DNA of 64,000 bases, taken from the NCBI GenBank assembly GCA_008694505.1, contig VZDJ01007753.1, forward strand, positions 9,829,666 to 9,893,665, written 5' to 3'. Shown here one piece after another: positions 12,201-24,119 of the stretch. Positions within the stretch are counted from its first letter, which is position 1. Each line of letters starts with the position of its first letter. The stretch comes from Cyanoderma ruficeps (taxonomy: Eukaryota > Chordata > Aves > Passeriformes > Timaliidae). Under the pieces are notes generated by a model. That model made no database searches, was not told the origin of the DNA, and saw only the letters and a program-made list of their open reading frames with translations. Both the position numbers and the translations under genes were made by a program.

Positions 12201-13154
12201 CCACCCACTTTGCACGATAATCTACATCTTCTCATATGTTGTACAAAAAAATAGCTATTCATATAGCTATTTCTAAAATTTATCAACCTGATGAAATACG
12301 CTGATGTCTTTTCTATATACCTTGAAAACCTGTCCATGGTTCATTGCTCTTGCTTTTGCAAGTTTTCACATCTGAGTTTTACTTTACTTTGGTGTATCAT
12401 ATAAAAGCAATGCTGCTTCTCACAGATTTGTGAATTATTTCTCCGGAGTATTTTTCACATTTTGTGAAATTGTAATAGAGTTTAAAGAGTTATGCTTCAA
12501 GTACTGGTATTTGTAACCTTTTGCATTTCAGTTTGTTTCCCATTTACTGATATTCTTTTTACAATAAACTAAGTAAAATTAAGGTAACCAGGGAGCTGCA
12601 TTGTATATTATTTTCATGTTGTGATCCACAGAGATAGAACTGTCTCTCAATATCCACAGTTTGAAATACTGGTTATGGACAATGTCTTTATTATTATCCA
12701 CTGCTATTTAGGATCCTCTTTCACTTGCTCTTGTAAGAATTGGAAGCAATTATTTGGCTGCTGACAAAAGAAAAGAACAGTATTTGTATCAATAGCCATT
12801 TTGGATACCAATATTGTCATAAAAGTGTACATACCTGGCTTTTTTCCAAAGTACTGATTTGTACTTATGTTTAAAGCTTCCATGCCAATCAATGACACTT
12901 TTTTCTCTTACTGCATGGAATTTAAGAGCAGAAACTCTATCACACAAGGCAGTAAACTGAGTTGTAAAGACCTGCTTATTTCCAGAGATACAGATGATTC
13001 CTGGCCACCTCAGTGAATGTCTGCGGAGAGGTTATATTTTTTACTAGGATGTCTTTAACAAACCTTTAAACTGCAAGAGTTGTAATAATGTACAATAGGT
13101 ATCTTTCATATCTTAAAATATTATTATAGCTTACTTACTACCTGATTAGAAATC
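9252..13154. other. Unique DNA, no gene confirmed
   Basis: It contains the longest frame in the window (149 codons, -, 9706-10155) and an overlapping 93-codon frame. Neither has a recognisable domain, and their length is within chance expectation. No gag/pol/env remnant of the neighbouring LTR is recognisable. A terminal-exon candidate at 11005-11220 is listed separately. Confidence 0.5.
11005..11220 (+). other. Candidate terminal exon (unproven)
   Basis: A strong-looking acceptor (a T-rich tract ending 'tttgcag' at 11004) is followed at once by an open frame of 36 codons ending in TAG at 11113-11115. An AATAAA signal lies at 11195-11200, with 'gtgctctgta' as a possible GU-rich downstream element. 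The order acceptor, frame, stop, poly(A) signal is that of a last coding exon. The peptide is rich in charged residues (for example DHIDQEG, RIECVKEEG) and matches no family I know. The T tract could be a simple homopolymer, and a 36-codon frame is common by chance. No partner exon is identified. Confidence 0.2.
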
Positions 13155-13640
13155 AGAGAATCATAGAATATCCTGAGTTGGAAGGCACATTCAAGAATCA
13201 TCAAAATCCAGCTCTTGGTTCTGAACAAAACAACTCCAAGAATCACATCATGCACCTGACAGCATTGTCCAAGCACTTCTTGAACTCTGTCCGGCTTGGT
13301 GCTGTGATCTCTTCCCTGGGGAGCCTGTTCCAGTGCCCAGCCACCCTCTGGGTGAAGAACCTTTTCCAAATTTCTAACCTAAACCTCCACTGACACCGGA
13401 CATCAAGCTTCATGCCTTTCCATCAGATGCTGTCACTGGTCACCACAGGGAAGAGATCTGCCCCTCTCCTTTCCCTTGTGGGAAAGTTGTAGAGTGCCAT
13501 GAGACTCCTGTCTTTGTTAAAATTTCACAGCTGATAATTGCTCCGCTCTCTGATTTGTCTGGGTCTCACTGCAGGACCTCTCTGCCTTCAAGGTAGTCTG
13601 CACCTCCTCCCAGTTCAGTATTATCAAAGTTAAAAATCAT
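13155..13640 (-). mobile_element. CR1 LINE 3' end, 5'-truncated
   Basis: In + orientation it opens with the reversed CR1 tail 'agagaatcatagaata' and 'gagttggaaggcac', then runs through the CR1 3' region: 'tgtccaagcacttcttgaac', 'ttccctggggagcctgttcc', 'ctctgggtgaagaacctttt' and 'ctgtcactggtcaccacag'. The last part, 13545-13630, matches a more 5' CR1 segment ('gggtctcactgcaggacctc', 'ctcctcccagttcagtatta'), so an internal piece is missing. Both strands carry 70-80-codon frames here; these are chance frames inside the repeat, not genes. Confidence 0.9.
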
Positions 13641-15373
13641 GCAAAAAGTTGCAAAAAGACAAAAGTTCTACTAGCACATCAAAATGGAATCCCATAAACT
13701 CCACTTCCTCACTCCTCCCAGTTTTATTGTTACAGAATGGATGTCCCACACAAAAATTTGTACTTCCTGTGGATACTTTGCATTCTTAGCCTGGCTTCTC
13801 ATAAATGAGAGTCTCATAATACACAGCAGTTCCACTTATAGCTTGGGTTAGTAATAATCTTAACAACTACAGAGTTTACACATCATTTCCAATAGTATGT
13901 TAGACCTCTTAGAATAGTAACTGTTATCAGGGACAAAAATCTGTTAATACCTGGTTTTAATGCATGTTTTCAACATATATATGTACTACACAATAAAGTT
14001 AAAACACTTCTGAATGACTCAAGCAGAATTATTTTGTTCCCTCAACTGACATGCCTAAATGTCTTTGGAATCCATAGAAAATGGCATGTACCGTAGAAAA
14101 GCAGCTGAGAAAATGCAAAACATTTAGGACCAATAGGAAGCAACAAGGGAAGTATAGAAAGGACCAAATATTAAGCACAAAAAGTTTATAGTCCTGTTTA
14201 GATAATGGGATTTCTTCTAAATTCATGACTCAAATCACAATATCCTCTTTACAAACTGTTTTCTCTTAAAGCAAAGAATAGTTTTTATCAGAAAAAAATT
14301 GGAGATCTTGACCTGAATTTTTTTCCCAAAATTTTTCAAAGCACCATGCACCATTTAAAAAAAAATAAAAATTTGCAGAAATGTTTAGACAATGGTATCA
14401 TAGGTGTTTCCCAGTAATGCTGGGCCATGGAATAAGAGAAGTCAAAGCACAGGGATAGGAGAAACAGGCAAAACACATTCTAGTTCTGGAGTTAAGGTAC
14501 TGCTGTGGGAAAGGAAATTTTCTCTGTAGAGCTTAAAAAATGCAAAGGCAATCAAAGGCTAAGATCAAACCCCAAATATGAGAGTTATAAATTTTCTTGT
14601 AGCTTGGCTACTCCTTACTGTGTATCTGAATGAAGGACTGGAAATTCCTTGCACTTTAAAGAACTTTTAAAATAAAACACTTCATCAAGAAGGGGATATA
14701 TTCTGTGAGAAATCAGCACCTCCAGTTTAGCTGATCACTAATCTCTTTTAGAATGAGGTGTTTACCTCTGTTTCACAAAGTCTCTCCATTGCACTGTCAC
14801 TGACCTTGGATGTTTCCTTCTCTGGCTTGGCAAGCCTCTGCTGTTGCGTGGGCACATCTGAAAGTGAGCCATTGCTGTTCTTGTGTCATCACTTCAAGGA
14901 AAGTGCTCAGACTTGAAAATTAGAGGTAGCTTGGGCTAGGGTTTTATAGGAGAGGTGGGAATGGGGATTTCACAATCACTAAGGAAAAGCATTTGGCTGT
15001 AGTCACTCAAGCATGTAAGTACTGGTGAGATGGGCCAGAATAACCCATTCGCAGAGACATTATTCACAATTTATTGCCATTCTGACTCAGCAATGTCCTC
15101 ACCACAAAATGACAGCAATACATTTCTTAGAGGCATGAAGAGTGAAAGAAAACTGGTGAACAAATCTTAAGCCAGCAGTGGCCAAATCTGCCACAATTAG
15201 GGAAAACTGAACCCATACATTGATATAAAAGGATGTTAGAGAATATAGAATTAGAATATTTGATTTAAAAAGTCTCAAACATATAAAAGGTCGACACAGA
15301 TATATTCCTAACGTTGCTCTGTGTAGCTACCATGCAGCGTATTTTGCACAATTTCCTTTTGTTGTCTTTGCAG

Positions 15374-15410
15374 TAAGACTGGAAGCACCTGGATTTTTAC
15401 ACTCTGAAAA
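15374..15410 (+). other. Candidate very short exon (unproven)
   Basis: Thirty-seven bases sit between a near-ideal acceptor (pyrimidine-rich 'ttccttttgttgtctttgcag' ending at 15373) and a consensus donor 'gtaagt' at 15411-15416. Of the three frames, one is open throughout and would read RLEAPGFLHSE. The other two contain stops. Size and signals would suit a microexon or a non-coding-RNA exon. With only 37 bases an open frame carries little weight, so the claim rests on the splice sites alone. Confidence 0.2.
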
Positions 15411-16926
15411 GTAAGTTGGAATTTACTTGCAGTGTTGGCTTCTTCAAAGAAGTTTTAGACTGAGAACTTTGAAAACATTATGCCTGTCTGGCAGTGAAGA
15501 TTTAAACTTTTATGTACTTCCAAAGCAAAAATAACACAGTGATATTTAGGGGAAAATTTCTTTTGTGCACCATCAGAACAGATGCCAAGCAGAACATATT
15601 GACTAGATTTGGGTTTTTTTGTTTGCCTGAGAAACACTCTTATATGGTACATAATTGCCTGTACAATACAGTATATGGTAATTAGGTTGCTCAAAAGGAA
15701 GCTTAAGTATACACAAGGCTTGAGGAGTGATTTAACACATAATGGATAAAAATACATAATATAGATATTAGATTTAGCTCATTTAAGTATCCAAAGTAGA
15801 AGCATGACTATATTTAAATGTGCATATTTTTCTTCCTGTTTTATTCTTACATTAATTGTCCTTGCTCTAATATTTGAATACCTTTGAATAGTGCATTCAA
15901 TGACTAGCATTTATAGTGCCTTCCTCTTCTCATTCTTTTCCTCTTTTCCCAAGGGTAGAATTGTGTATGGTGGGGTTTTATTTCACACAGGTTTGTTTTT
16001 TTTTTAAGTCATCAGTAAATGCATAATCATCTCTTAGCACCTTGCCTACAAAGATGCTGTCATGCTTTTCTCCTTAAAGAAGATAATTCTGCTCAGGCTT
16101 CCAGAAAACTCCTTTGAAAATGGTACATATGGAATGGCTAAACAAGAATGAAACTCACAGTCCCTGTTCACATCAATGATAAAGGGAAATCACACTGGAC
16201 AGCACCTCACTTAATGTGGTACAACCAAGAATAAAGATATACCAAGGTATTGTCTTAAGACACTTAACACATTTAATAGCAACCCAAAATTATGATAATC
16301 TGCTCTTTACCACATAAGATCTCCAATTTGTCCTGTTTATTGGATGGAATAATATGGTCATGGCAGCACTATTAAAGTTAGGATGGATACATGTGTGTAT
16401 ATGTGTATTTCTGTGCTTGATATACAATAGATAATTCAGAAAACCAGAATTCATTTGTTTCCTCTTCTGTGCTTATCAGAGTCAAAGAATGAATTGAAAA
16501 AGGCACTATTTAATTAGAAATGTAGCAAAACGTTGTTTAAAAAAGACGTGAAATTTTAAGCTATAAATGACTGTGGCATGTTATGCACAAGCTCATTTGA
16601 GTATATGGATGAATGACTGAAATCAAAATGAATCCCTTTCAAGATACAAGGCAAGATGACGAAGCAAATATATATTTGTAAGAAAAATGGAGGGAAAACA
16701 CCTAGGGCACAGTGCTGCAACAGAGAAAAGATATGAGAAATTGGAAGCTGTACATCAAGAATTCCTATCTGATGTGTATATTAAAACTTGCATATAAAGG
16801 TGTACCTGGGTGTGAATTCATTGATTTTATATTTCACAGAGAAACCACAATAAACTCCTTCAGATATCATGATGCACTAGGAAAACAAAATCTTGTATCT
16901 ATGAAAATATCAGTCAGGAGTCACAG

Positions 16927-16970
16927 AAACATGCATTTTAAGCTTCACAAACATGTACTTTAAGCTTAGC
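16927..16970. repeat. 22-bp tandem duplication
   Basis: Units 16927-16948 and 16949-16970 both start 'aaacatg' and share 'tttaagctt'. They differ at about four positions. Short local duplication of no evident function. Confidence 0.75.
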
Positions 16971-17562
16971 GAATAAATATTTAATATTTGTCAGCAAAGT
17001 GGAGCTCCAGCCCTGCTCTATACCTCGAGGATGACATTGCATTACAGACATATGGTCACATGAACAATGCATTGCTATTATCTGTTCTTCTGTGTAATGG
17101 CTAAACTGATAAAGAAAATTATACACCACCTCAGTATATCCTCTCACAATGATGTCCATAGATGCATGAACACTGTAACTGTTTACATTTTCTTCTGAGA
17201 GAATTATTAGTAGTGTCTTAGTACCTTGAAATGAACTGGGAGTCTTGTACATAGTCACATCTATGTTTCTGATTTCAATGCAGTACGAAAGGGCAATTCC
17301 CTCCTTGTGTATATTGGAAAATCAGCAGGAAAGGAAAAATTTAATGTCCAAACACTTGGACAATTAGAATATATTTCCAGGAAGTTCCATCTACTCTATG
17401 ATTTCCTCAAAGCTTAGAACTGTCATTAATAGCTTGGCTGTTCAATGTTGCCATTATGCAGTATTGCAAATGACAATTGAGCACTATTGATTTACCATCA
17501 ATTCCTTTCTTTTCAGCTCAGCTGAGGCAGAGAAACTGCTGACAGATTGTGGATTTGCCAGA

Positions 17563-17592
17563 GTTGATGGCAGAGTTGTTGATGGCAGAGTT
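17563..17592. repeat. 15-bp perfect tandem duplication
   Basis: The 15-base unit 'gttgatggcagagtt' occurs twice, end to end (17563-17577 and 17578-17592), with no mismatch. The length is a multiple of three. It lies in a short open frame that follows an acceptor-like site at 17516. Confidence 0.85.
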
Positions 17593-19399
17593 CCTTAATC
17601 CACTTTGCTGTGTGGCCTAAAATTCTCAAAGATAAATTGACTTTGACACACAAGCTTTCAGCTTGCCGTCAGTCTACACTCTCCTCGGGGAATATGCTTC
17701 ATATGATCACTGCTGGTGACCAGGTCCTCTTTAACATGAAAGGCACTGCTAATTTTAATACTGCGACTGCAGGAAGTCACCAGTTTTGTGAACTTCACTT
17801 TTTTCCCCCCAACATTTATACCTTCCCACAGTTAGTGCAATCTTCTGAGCAGAATGGAGGCTGAAAGATGAGTGCACAGGGTATCTGGGGAGGAAGGGAG
17901 GCACAGCGCAGGAAGCTGAGCTAGAGCAAAAGGGGAGGGAGGAGATGAATAACAGCAGAGGTTATTGTTGCTGAAGATCATAGAGAAGGACATTTTCTTG
18001 CTCCTAGCACAACTGGCACATCTGGATCTGGTGGTAATCAAAACCATATAGAAAACATTAACTTAACACCAATGACATATTTTATAATCAAAATCGTCTG
18101 AAAAAGTTCATAATCAGGATTCGACAGCTGTTACTTTCATTTAAATGTGGTCAATCGGAACATTTTTTAGATTTAGACTAATTTTTAAAGGCACTGAGTG
18201 ACATTTTTCTTTCACAAATTCATAGAGAATTACTACAGCAAATTTCAGTATTCAAACAACATGATTCATGATCCACATTTGCTTTTCCCCTTCAGAGGAA
18301 ACTTTTATTATCTACCCTAGAAATTACATTTTATCTCCTACATGAACTAAAAGAGAACACAAATCTAGCAAATTAGTTTCCCTTCTGAAATGGATAAAGA
18401 CAGTTAATGAGTGGCATTACCCATTTCTAAGATGTGAATTATTTATAGATGTTATGTTTAAATATGAGCAATCTATGTCTCATGCATTGAGACAGAGAAT
18501 CTGTTTTACCTGCTTTTCACCTGCCCATTTTGCAAATAAACCCTGAGCATAGAATTTTGTGTAACTGCAATTTTATGAGCAATTTAAAACCTTGCGGTTG
18601 AATAAAGAAAGTTTGCTAATTCACCTTTAGTCTCAGCATTATTCTGTGAATTTAAAAACCTTTGTGATAAAACAAACTGTACGGTAACTAAAATGTAGTT
18701 TTAGATCAATCCATAAAGTAATGTAAGGCACCATGAATAAATTTGGTTCTAGCCCTCCTTAGGTTTACTCACATAATTCTCTTTATACCTTGAAAGTAAT
18801 ACCGCTGACTTCAAGGTGAAAACCCAGCCCTTGTCAAGACACTGGCAAAGCTCCCACTGATTATAGCGCAGACAGAATTTACCGACTATGTGAAAACTAA
18901 ATACATGAGTAAGCCTTTGTTGGATAACACTTTAAACTCACTGCTGCCATCAGCTACTGACACAAGAGCAGGGCACACCATGTCCCTTACAGCTGGGTGG
19001 CAGCGTGTTCCCACAGACTGACTGTTTATTCAGACATGAAACTCCAGAAACTTTGATTCATTCTCTGGGATGCACACTCAAATTTTCCTCTCCACTATTC
19101 TCCAGTATTTGTCCACAGAGTTCACAACTGAACTCTGCCTTGTAATCACACATGTATATGACATAGGTGATGTTGATTATTAATTTAGTGTCAATTAACA
19201 AACATCTATTTACTGATTCCAGTATTGAAGCAAAAAAGAGAACAGATAAATAAATGCTTAGAGAAATGCCTTTCTTCCCACTTTCAGCTTCTTTTGTTTT
19301 CACTGTCCATTCAACTCAGATCCATTCAACTCCATTGGTGAGGCAACATGTGTAGATAGAGGTTGGGCTCAGTGCATAATGACTGATATAATTTCATTA

Positions 19400-19830
19400 T
19401 CATCAACATGTGACTCCCCCAATGGCCCTCACATGGCCACAACCACCTTATTTTAAAACAAGCTCATGCTCCATAGGCTCCTCCAACTGGCTGAAATATT
19501 TGATGGGCAATGATTGCTCCCATCCCCTTGGGTGCAGCTGGAACTGCCCCAGGCAGGTTGTGCGCACCCAGTGCAAGACAGCCAGCAGTTCCGTTTCCCA
19601 AAGCCCCATTTATGCATGGTGAGGGACACAAGTGGGGCCACATGCTCAGAGGAACAAGGGCCAGGGCTGCAATGAAAGGTGTCTCTTCTTGGGTCCCACT
19701 CCCTGTATCTCAACCAGTCAGCTCAGGACAGAAACCAGCAGCCCATGCACTTCTGAGAGCCTGTTGCTGCTTCTACTGTGTGGCTTGACCTGACCTACAC
19801 TGTGTCAGGGCTTCTCTGTACAGTACGAGG
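19400..19830. other. GC-richer block of unknown origin
   Basis: This block is clearly richer in C and G than its surroundings, with words such as 'ctgccccaggcaggttgtgc'. Open frames of 70-92 codons overlap on both strands, as expected where AT-rich stop codons are rarer. I recognise neither a gene nor a repeat family. It could be a decayed retroelement or a regulatory region. There is no CpG cluster strong enough to call a CpG island. Confidence 0.35.
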
Positions 19831-21868
19831 CTTGCATGCAGCAGTGAAGTATAGCCATATATTTTTTAACATAAACTTAATTTAAATAACAAATAAAAAC
19901 TTTTTATCTGTATTTCTAGCACTGTAGGCACGCCTAGGTTTTTTGAAGTGCATTTGCTAGGTGTTCCAAGTTATTAAATTTTTTACAGTCACTTTGCAAT
20001 CAAAAGCAGATGGCTTGCTTAACAGTGACTTACCCAAAAACTTATATTCACATCTCCTGCTGATAATCTAGAAGGAAAGATATCAGCTAAATGTTTGATG
20101 TGAAGTTATTTTTGTCCCAATTTAATCCTCTCGACTGGCTGCCACTCAAGTTTATCTCAATGCAGGGGAGGAAAAAGAGAAATAGAGAAACCTCTTTCTG
20201 CCTCTTTAGGAAGCTGAAAGAAAAATCTTTGGAGCATTACACAGGGCTGGAGAAGAAAAGGGGAAAAAATTAAACCATGATAGTTTTTGAAGAAGAATGC
20301 CAGTGAAGATGCAGTGTCTTTGGAAACAGTTCGTAGCTTACAGAGTTGAAAGGAGTTTTGTTATCAGTAGAGTGCTGAGAGACCAATGCACATAAGCATT
20401 CAATTTAAAAGAATGGAGGTGAGTGGCTGGAGAATTTGTGTCTCTGTTTTGCTTTTAAACCAAAGGTGAGATTGCATTTCACAGAAAAGGAAGTCAATGC
20501 ATCTATTGATCATCTACACAGTTCACGGGGGCAGCTTGGTGGCAACCTGTGTAAGGTGATTATGGAATATTTCACCTCCTTTTCCTCTAATACTAAGAGA
20601 TATTAAATATACTGTTTTTAAAAATAAAATCACATTTTTCACTAGTATTTCACTTGATGTGATTTGCAAATGTCAGACACACAAAACTGTTGTTTTTTTT
20701 CTAGAATGAGATTCTAGTTTACAAAATTATAAAACATATAGGCATGCAAAGCAAACTTTTTTACTGAAGTTCTTTTACCCTTTTTTTAAATTGATGTTTA
20801 TCTCTTCAAAAACTTACTCTGAGCATTAGGAAAAGAGAGCAGTATCTCTTCTAAGGTTACCTACAGTGCCATGCACTGAAGGATTGAAAATAATAGACTG
20901 ACAAGAAATTACACCTTAGTTCTTGGGCATCCTGCTCCTAGTATTTTGTATGAATGAAGAACAAAGAGAAGCAGTGGGGTATGGATAGGGAATTTTTGCC
21001 AAAGTAGAAAGGACCGTTATTTATTTATTTTTTTAAAATTTATTTACAAACAAGTCAGTGATTTAAGGCAGTTGATCAAGGGGTTAGATCTGAGTTGCTG
21101 TGATTTCCTAGACAGGCTTTCTTGTGCATTATATAGATATTTGCATGAAGAAATGCCTCCTGATAAGCAAAAACTGACAATTCACTAAGAGAAATATTTT
21201 TACAAAAAAGCTGAAATTGCTTATTTTTGATGTAAAAATATTTGCCTTCTCTAATTCTTGCAACTAAAAGTGATTAGGGAAAGAAGAGCCCAAAACTGGG
21301 CTGACACTGTCTTTGTAACAGTTGTACCGTATTTGCAGTGTATAAAATAATGCCTAGCAGTTGTCTGATAAATTACATTAATAAATTTGCTGTCTAATTG
21401 AGCCATATACTTGGCATTTCCTTTTTCACCCAGTTGTCCTGGACAGTGAGATTTATTCATTTTTCTGGAGAAAGTTCTCGTCTTTCTATTAGCATGGAAA
21501 CATGGGCATTTAAGCAGGAGCATTCAGTTTAGATCATAGCACTGAAAGATGAGGATAGATCTCCTAACTGAAGGGACCATTTCATTGTCACATTACCAAG
21601 GGTTCTTTAATGTACAATTCCTTTTTTTGTTCTAGTCAAAAATGGGTGCAGTATAGAACTTTAGCTGAGAAATTTAGCTTCCACTTATTTGCTTTCATGG
21701 TCTGAATATCCTCATTTTATACTAATGCACTCTTAAAAGAGATATTTTGGATTAGGGAAATTATTGTGTTCAGGTGGCACACAACATAGTTTTCTGTGTA
21801 TTTGAAGTTATCCTTCATATATACATAAATCATTCCTCTACTTTGGCAAAGCTGGTGCACATCAGTAT
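19831..21868. other. Unique DNA, nothing recognised
   Basis: AT-rich sequence with only chance-length frames (up to 90 codons on -, 21251-21523). A donor-like 'gaggtgagt' lies at about 20417, but no convincing coding frame precedes it. Confidence 0.55.
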
Positions 21869-22071
21869 TGTTTTATTCATCAGTTGTTTTTCTTGGGTTT
21901 TATTCTCCTGTATTAGTATTATTATTAGTATTAGTATTAATAATGTTCTTATTTCAAACCTTGGGTTTTTACCTTTTTTTTCCAATTCTCTTCCCCATCC
22001 CACTGGACGGGGTGGACCTGGAGGAAGTGGCTGCCTGGTACTTAGTTGTCAGTTTGGGTTAAACCATGGCA
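21869..22071 (+). mobile_element. 3' fragment of an avian ERV LTR
   Basis: The right-hand end matches the terminal part of avian ERV LTRs of the same general kind as 8681-9251: 'ttcttatttcaaacc', 'ccaattctcttccccatccc', a run of G/A around the spacer, 'ggtacttagttgtcagtttg' and the end 'gttaaaccatggca' (CA at 22070-22071). A short (ATT/GTATTA) repeat at about 21911-21943 precedes it, as in related LTRs. The 5' part (U3 and TATA box) cannot be recognised, so the left edge is approximate and the copy is partial or heavily diverged. Confidence 0.7.
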
Positions 22072-24119
22072 TTTTGTTTGGTTTTGGAAAAATTGCATGT
22101 AGAGAAAAGACTGAAGGGAGATGATCACCTCCATTCTTATGCATGTGTATAAATATACTGTACTCTTTTGAGGGCTCTGTCTCACCTTCCTGCAATTACC
22201 AGGAAAAAAGTGCCAAGTGAAATTTCTCTGATGCCTTTTCCTATTTTTGGAATTGTTTGATTTTTGTTTTTTTTTTTTTCCTTGATATAATTTTCTGACA
22301 TCAGCTTCTCCCTTAAAACTCTATGAATCACTTTCTTCCTACTCTTTCAATCCATTTTAAGCAGTGCATGACACAGGTAGTAACTCTGAACTCCACAGGA
22401 GATTTTTGAGACAGTCTCAGTTCACTGAGTGCTGAATGAAAAAAATGTCTCTCTCATCACCACTTTTCTTTTCATTTGTTTGTTTGAAACAAATGTATCA
22501 TATTAGTGTTCTGCCTGGAGAAGCCTAATGTACCTTGAAATAAGTTTTATTATGATGAAGTAATGAATTGGAGTTAGAATGTTTCTGCAGGCCAGGGAAG
22601 TTTATAGAGGTTAGTACATCACAAAGAATAAAATAAAGGCATAAATCTCAAGGGAATACAGATATTGCTTCTGCTGAAACTGCAAGGATTTTTATAATAA
22701 AAAGCCCCTCAAAATTAAAATAAGCCCTATGTCTCTGCTTCTAGCAGCTAGCAAGTATTCCCTCAGTTTCTATGGCAATATTTCCTGTTAAGGATATAGC
22801 TAATCTGCTTTTGGCTCCCTAGCACAGATTCCTATTGCTATTGAATCATAAACTAATTTCCCACTGCTTATTATTTAAACACATTGCCCTCCTTTCTAAG
22901 AATGGGGACACCATTCTTCATGTGACTCAACAGGAGACAGAAAAAGGGGAATTGTGATGCATACTAGCATTCAAAAAATCGAATAATCCTCCCTGAGGCA
23001 ATGCACCTAAATTCTTGGTCTTTGAGGCATAGAAAAATATTAAGAGGAGCTGTTACCAAACTCATCATTGAATCACCCTGATTCTGACATAATGGGTTTA
23101 ATATTTTCTTTCCTTGCAATAGTCTGTGGAGGGGTTCAAGTAAATGATCTTGGGATCATCCTGTAAAGCTGTGGTCACAGATATAAATGAATGGGAGAAT
23201 CTTAAATAGTGATGGTCATGTTTGACACAGCCCTGTTTTAACAGATATTCTTTTATATCTTAGAAAACATAATGAAATTCCAAATATATCAGCCAGGGGA
23301 TTTTTTTACAGTTAGCTACTTACAAATCAAAAAAAAAACGTAACTTCTATGTAGCCCTAAAGTAAAAAACAAGTGGATATGCACGACAAAGAATGAAATA
23401 TTACAGACAAAACAAGAAATCATTAAAACATCAAGGGACATCAAATGGTCAAGGCTTGTGCTTCCCTACATACAGAGAAAATATGTTAAGCCACAGAACA
23501 AAAGTGCACTTGCACTTCTCATTTTTAGTTCTTAAGGAAATTATGGCTTTTGAAACCCTTCTGGATATGTTTGCTTTCTAATTTATGAAAACAGGCCTAC
23601 ATTAGGTAACTTTCTAGTGTATTCGTCCATGTGACACAAAATTCATCCTTCCTCTGTTCCTCTTTTCTTTTTTTTTTTTTTATTCTATTTATTTTTTATT
23701 TAATACTTGAATTAATTCAGGTCATCTCAACTCAATCCACATATGGATGCTGTGGATTTATGTTTACTAATCCAAAGTTTCTCTGTTACTACTACTTTCC
23801 ACATCTACATGTGTGATTGTTTGGCAAAATATAACCCTCTGTATAGATTCTGAGTAATATCACCTCACAGTTTGCCCTATTTGAAAAATTGAATTGGTCA
23901 CCTAAAAGGAGCATCCTCTTGCCTCTTGAGAAGTCAACAGTGGACACAAATACTAAAGTAAATGATACTGAAGACTGAAATATTTATGTTTGATATGTAT
24001 GAAATACTTATCCATTTACTAAGGTGGATGGCGCTAGGATATTAGTTTCATTCTGCTTTGTTTTCTTTGATTAGCTTGGAGACCAGCATCCATTTTCCAT
24101 CAATTTTTATGCAGACAAA
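22072..24119. other. Unique DNA, nothing recognised
   Basis: AT-rich, with T-runs at about 22264-22280 and 23668-23682. Open frames are at most about 62 codons. A 9-bp hairpin is listed separately. Confidence 0.55.
22473..22495. repeat. Small inverted repeat (9-bp stem, 5-nt loop)
   Basis: Arms 'catttgttt' (22473-22481) and 'aaacaaatg' (22487-22495) are perfect reverse complements around 'gtttg'. There is no T-run after it and no evident role. A short hairpin like this is expected by chance in AT-rich DNA. Confidence 0.7.

Larger units (their letters stand above)
13641..19399. other. Unique AT-rich DNA, no gene confirmed
   Basis: No open frame exceeds 106 codons (-, 16938-17258) and none shows a domain. 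No CR1 or LTR is visible. The stretch holds a microexon-like candidate at 15374-15410 and two short tandem duplications (16927-16970, 17563-17592), listed separately. A purine-rich patch lies at about 17870-17960. Confidence 0.55.

Noticed and set aside
13124..13393. 81- and 71-codon frames on both strands
   Set aside because: They lie inside the CR1 3' UTR at 13155-13640 and are not genes.
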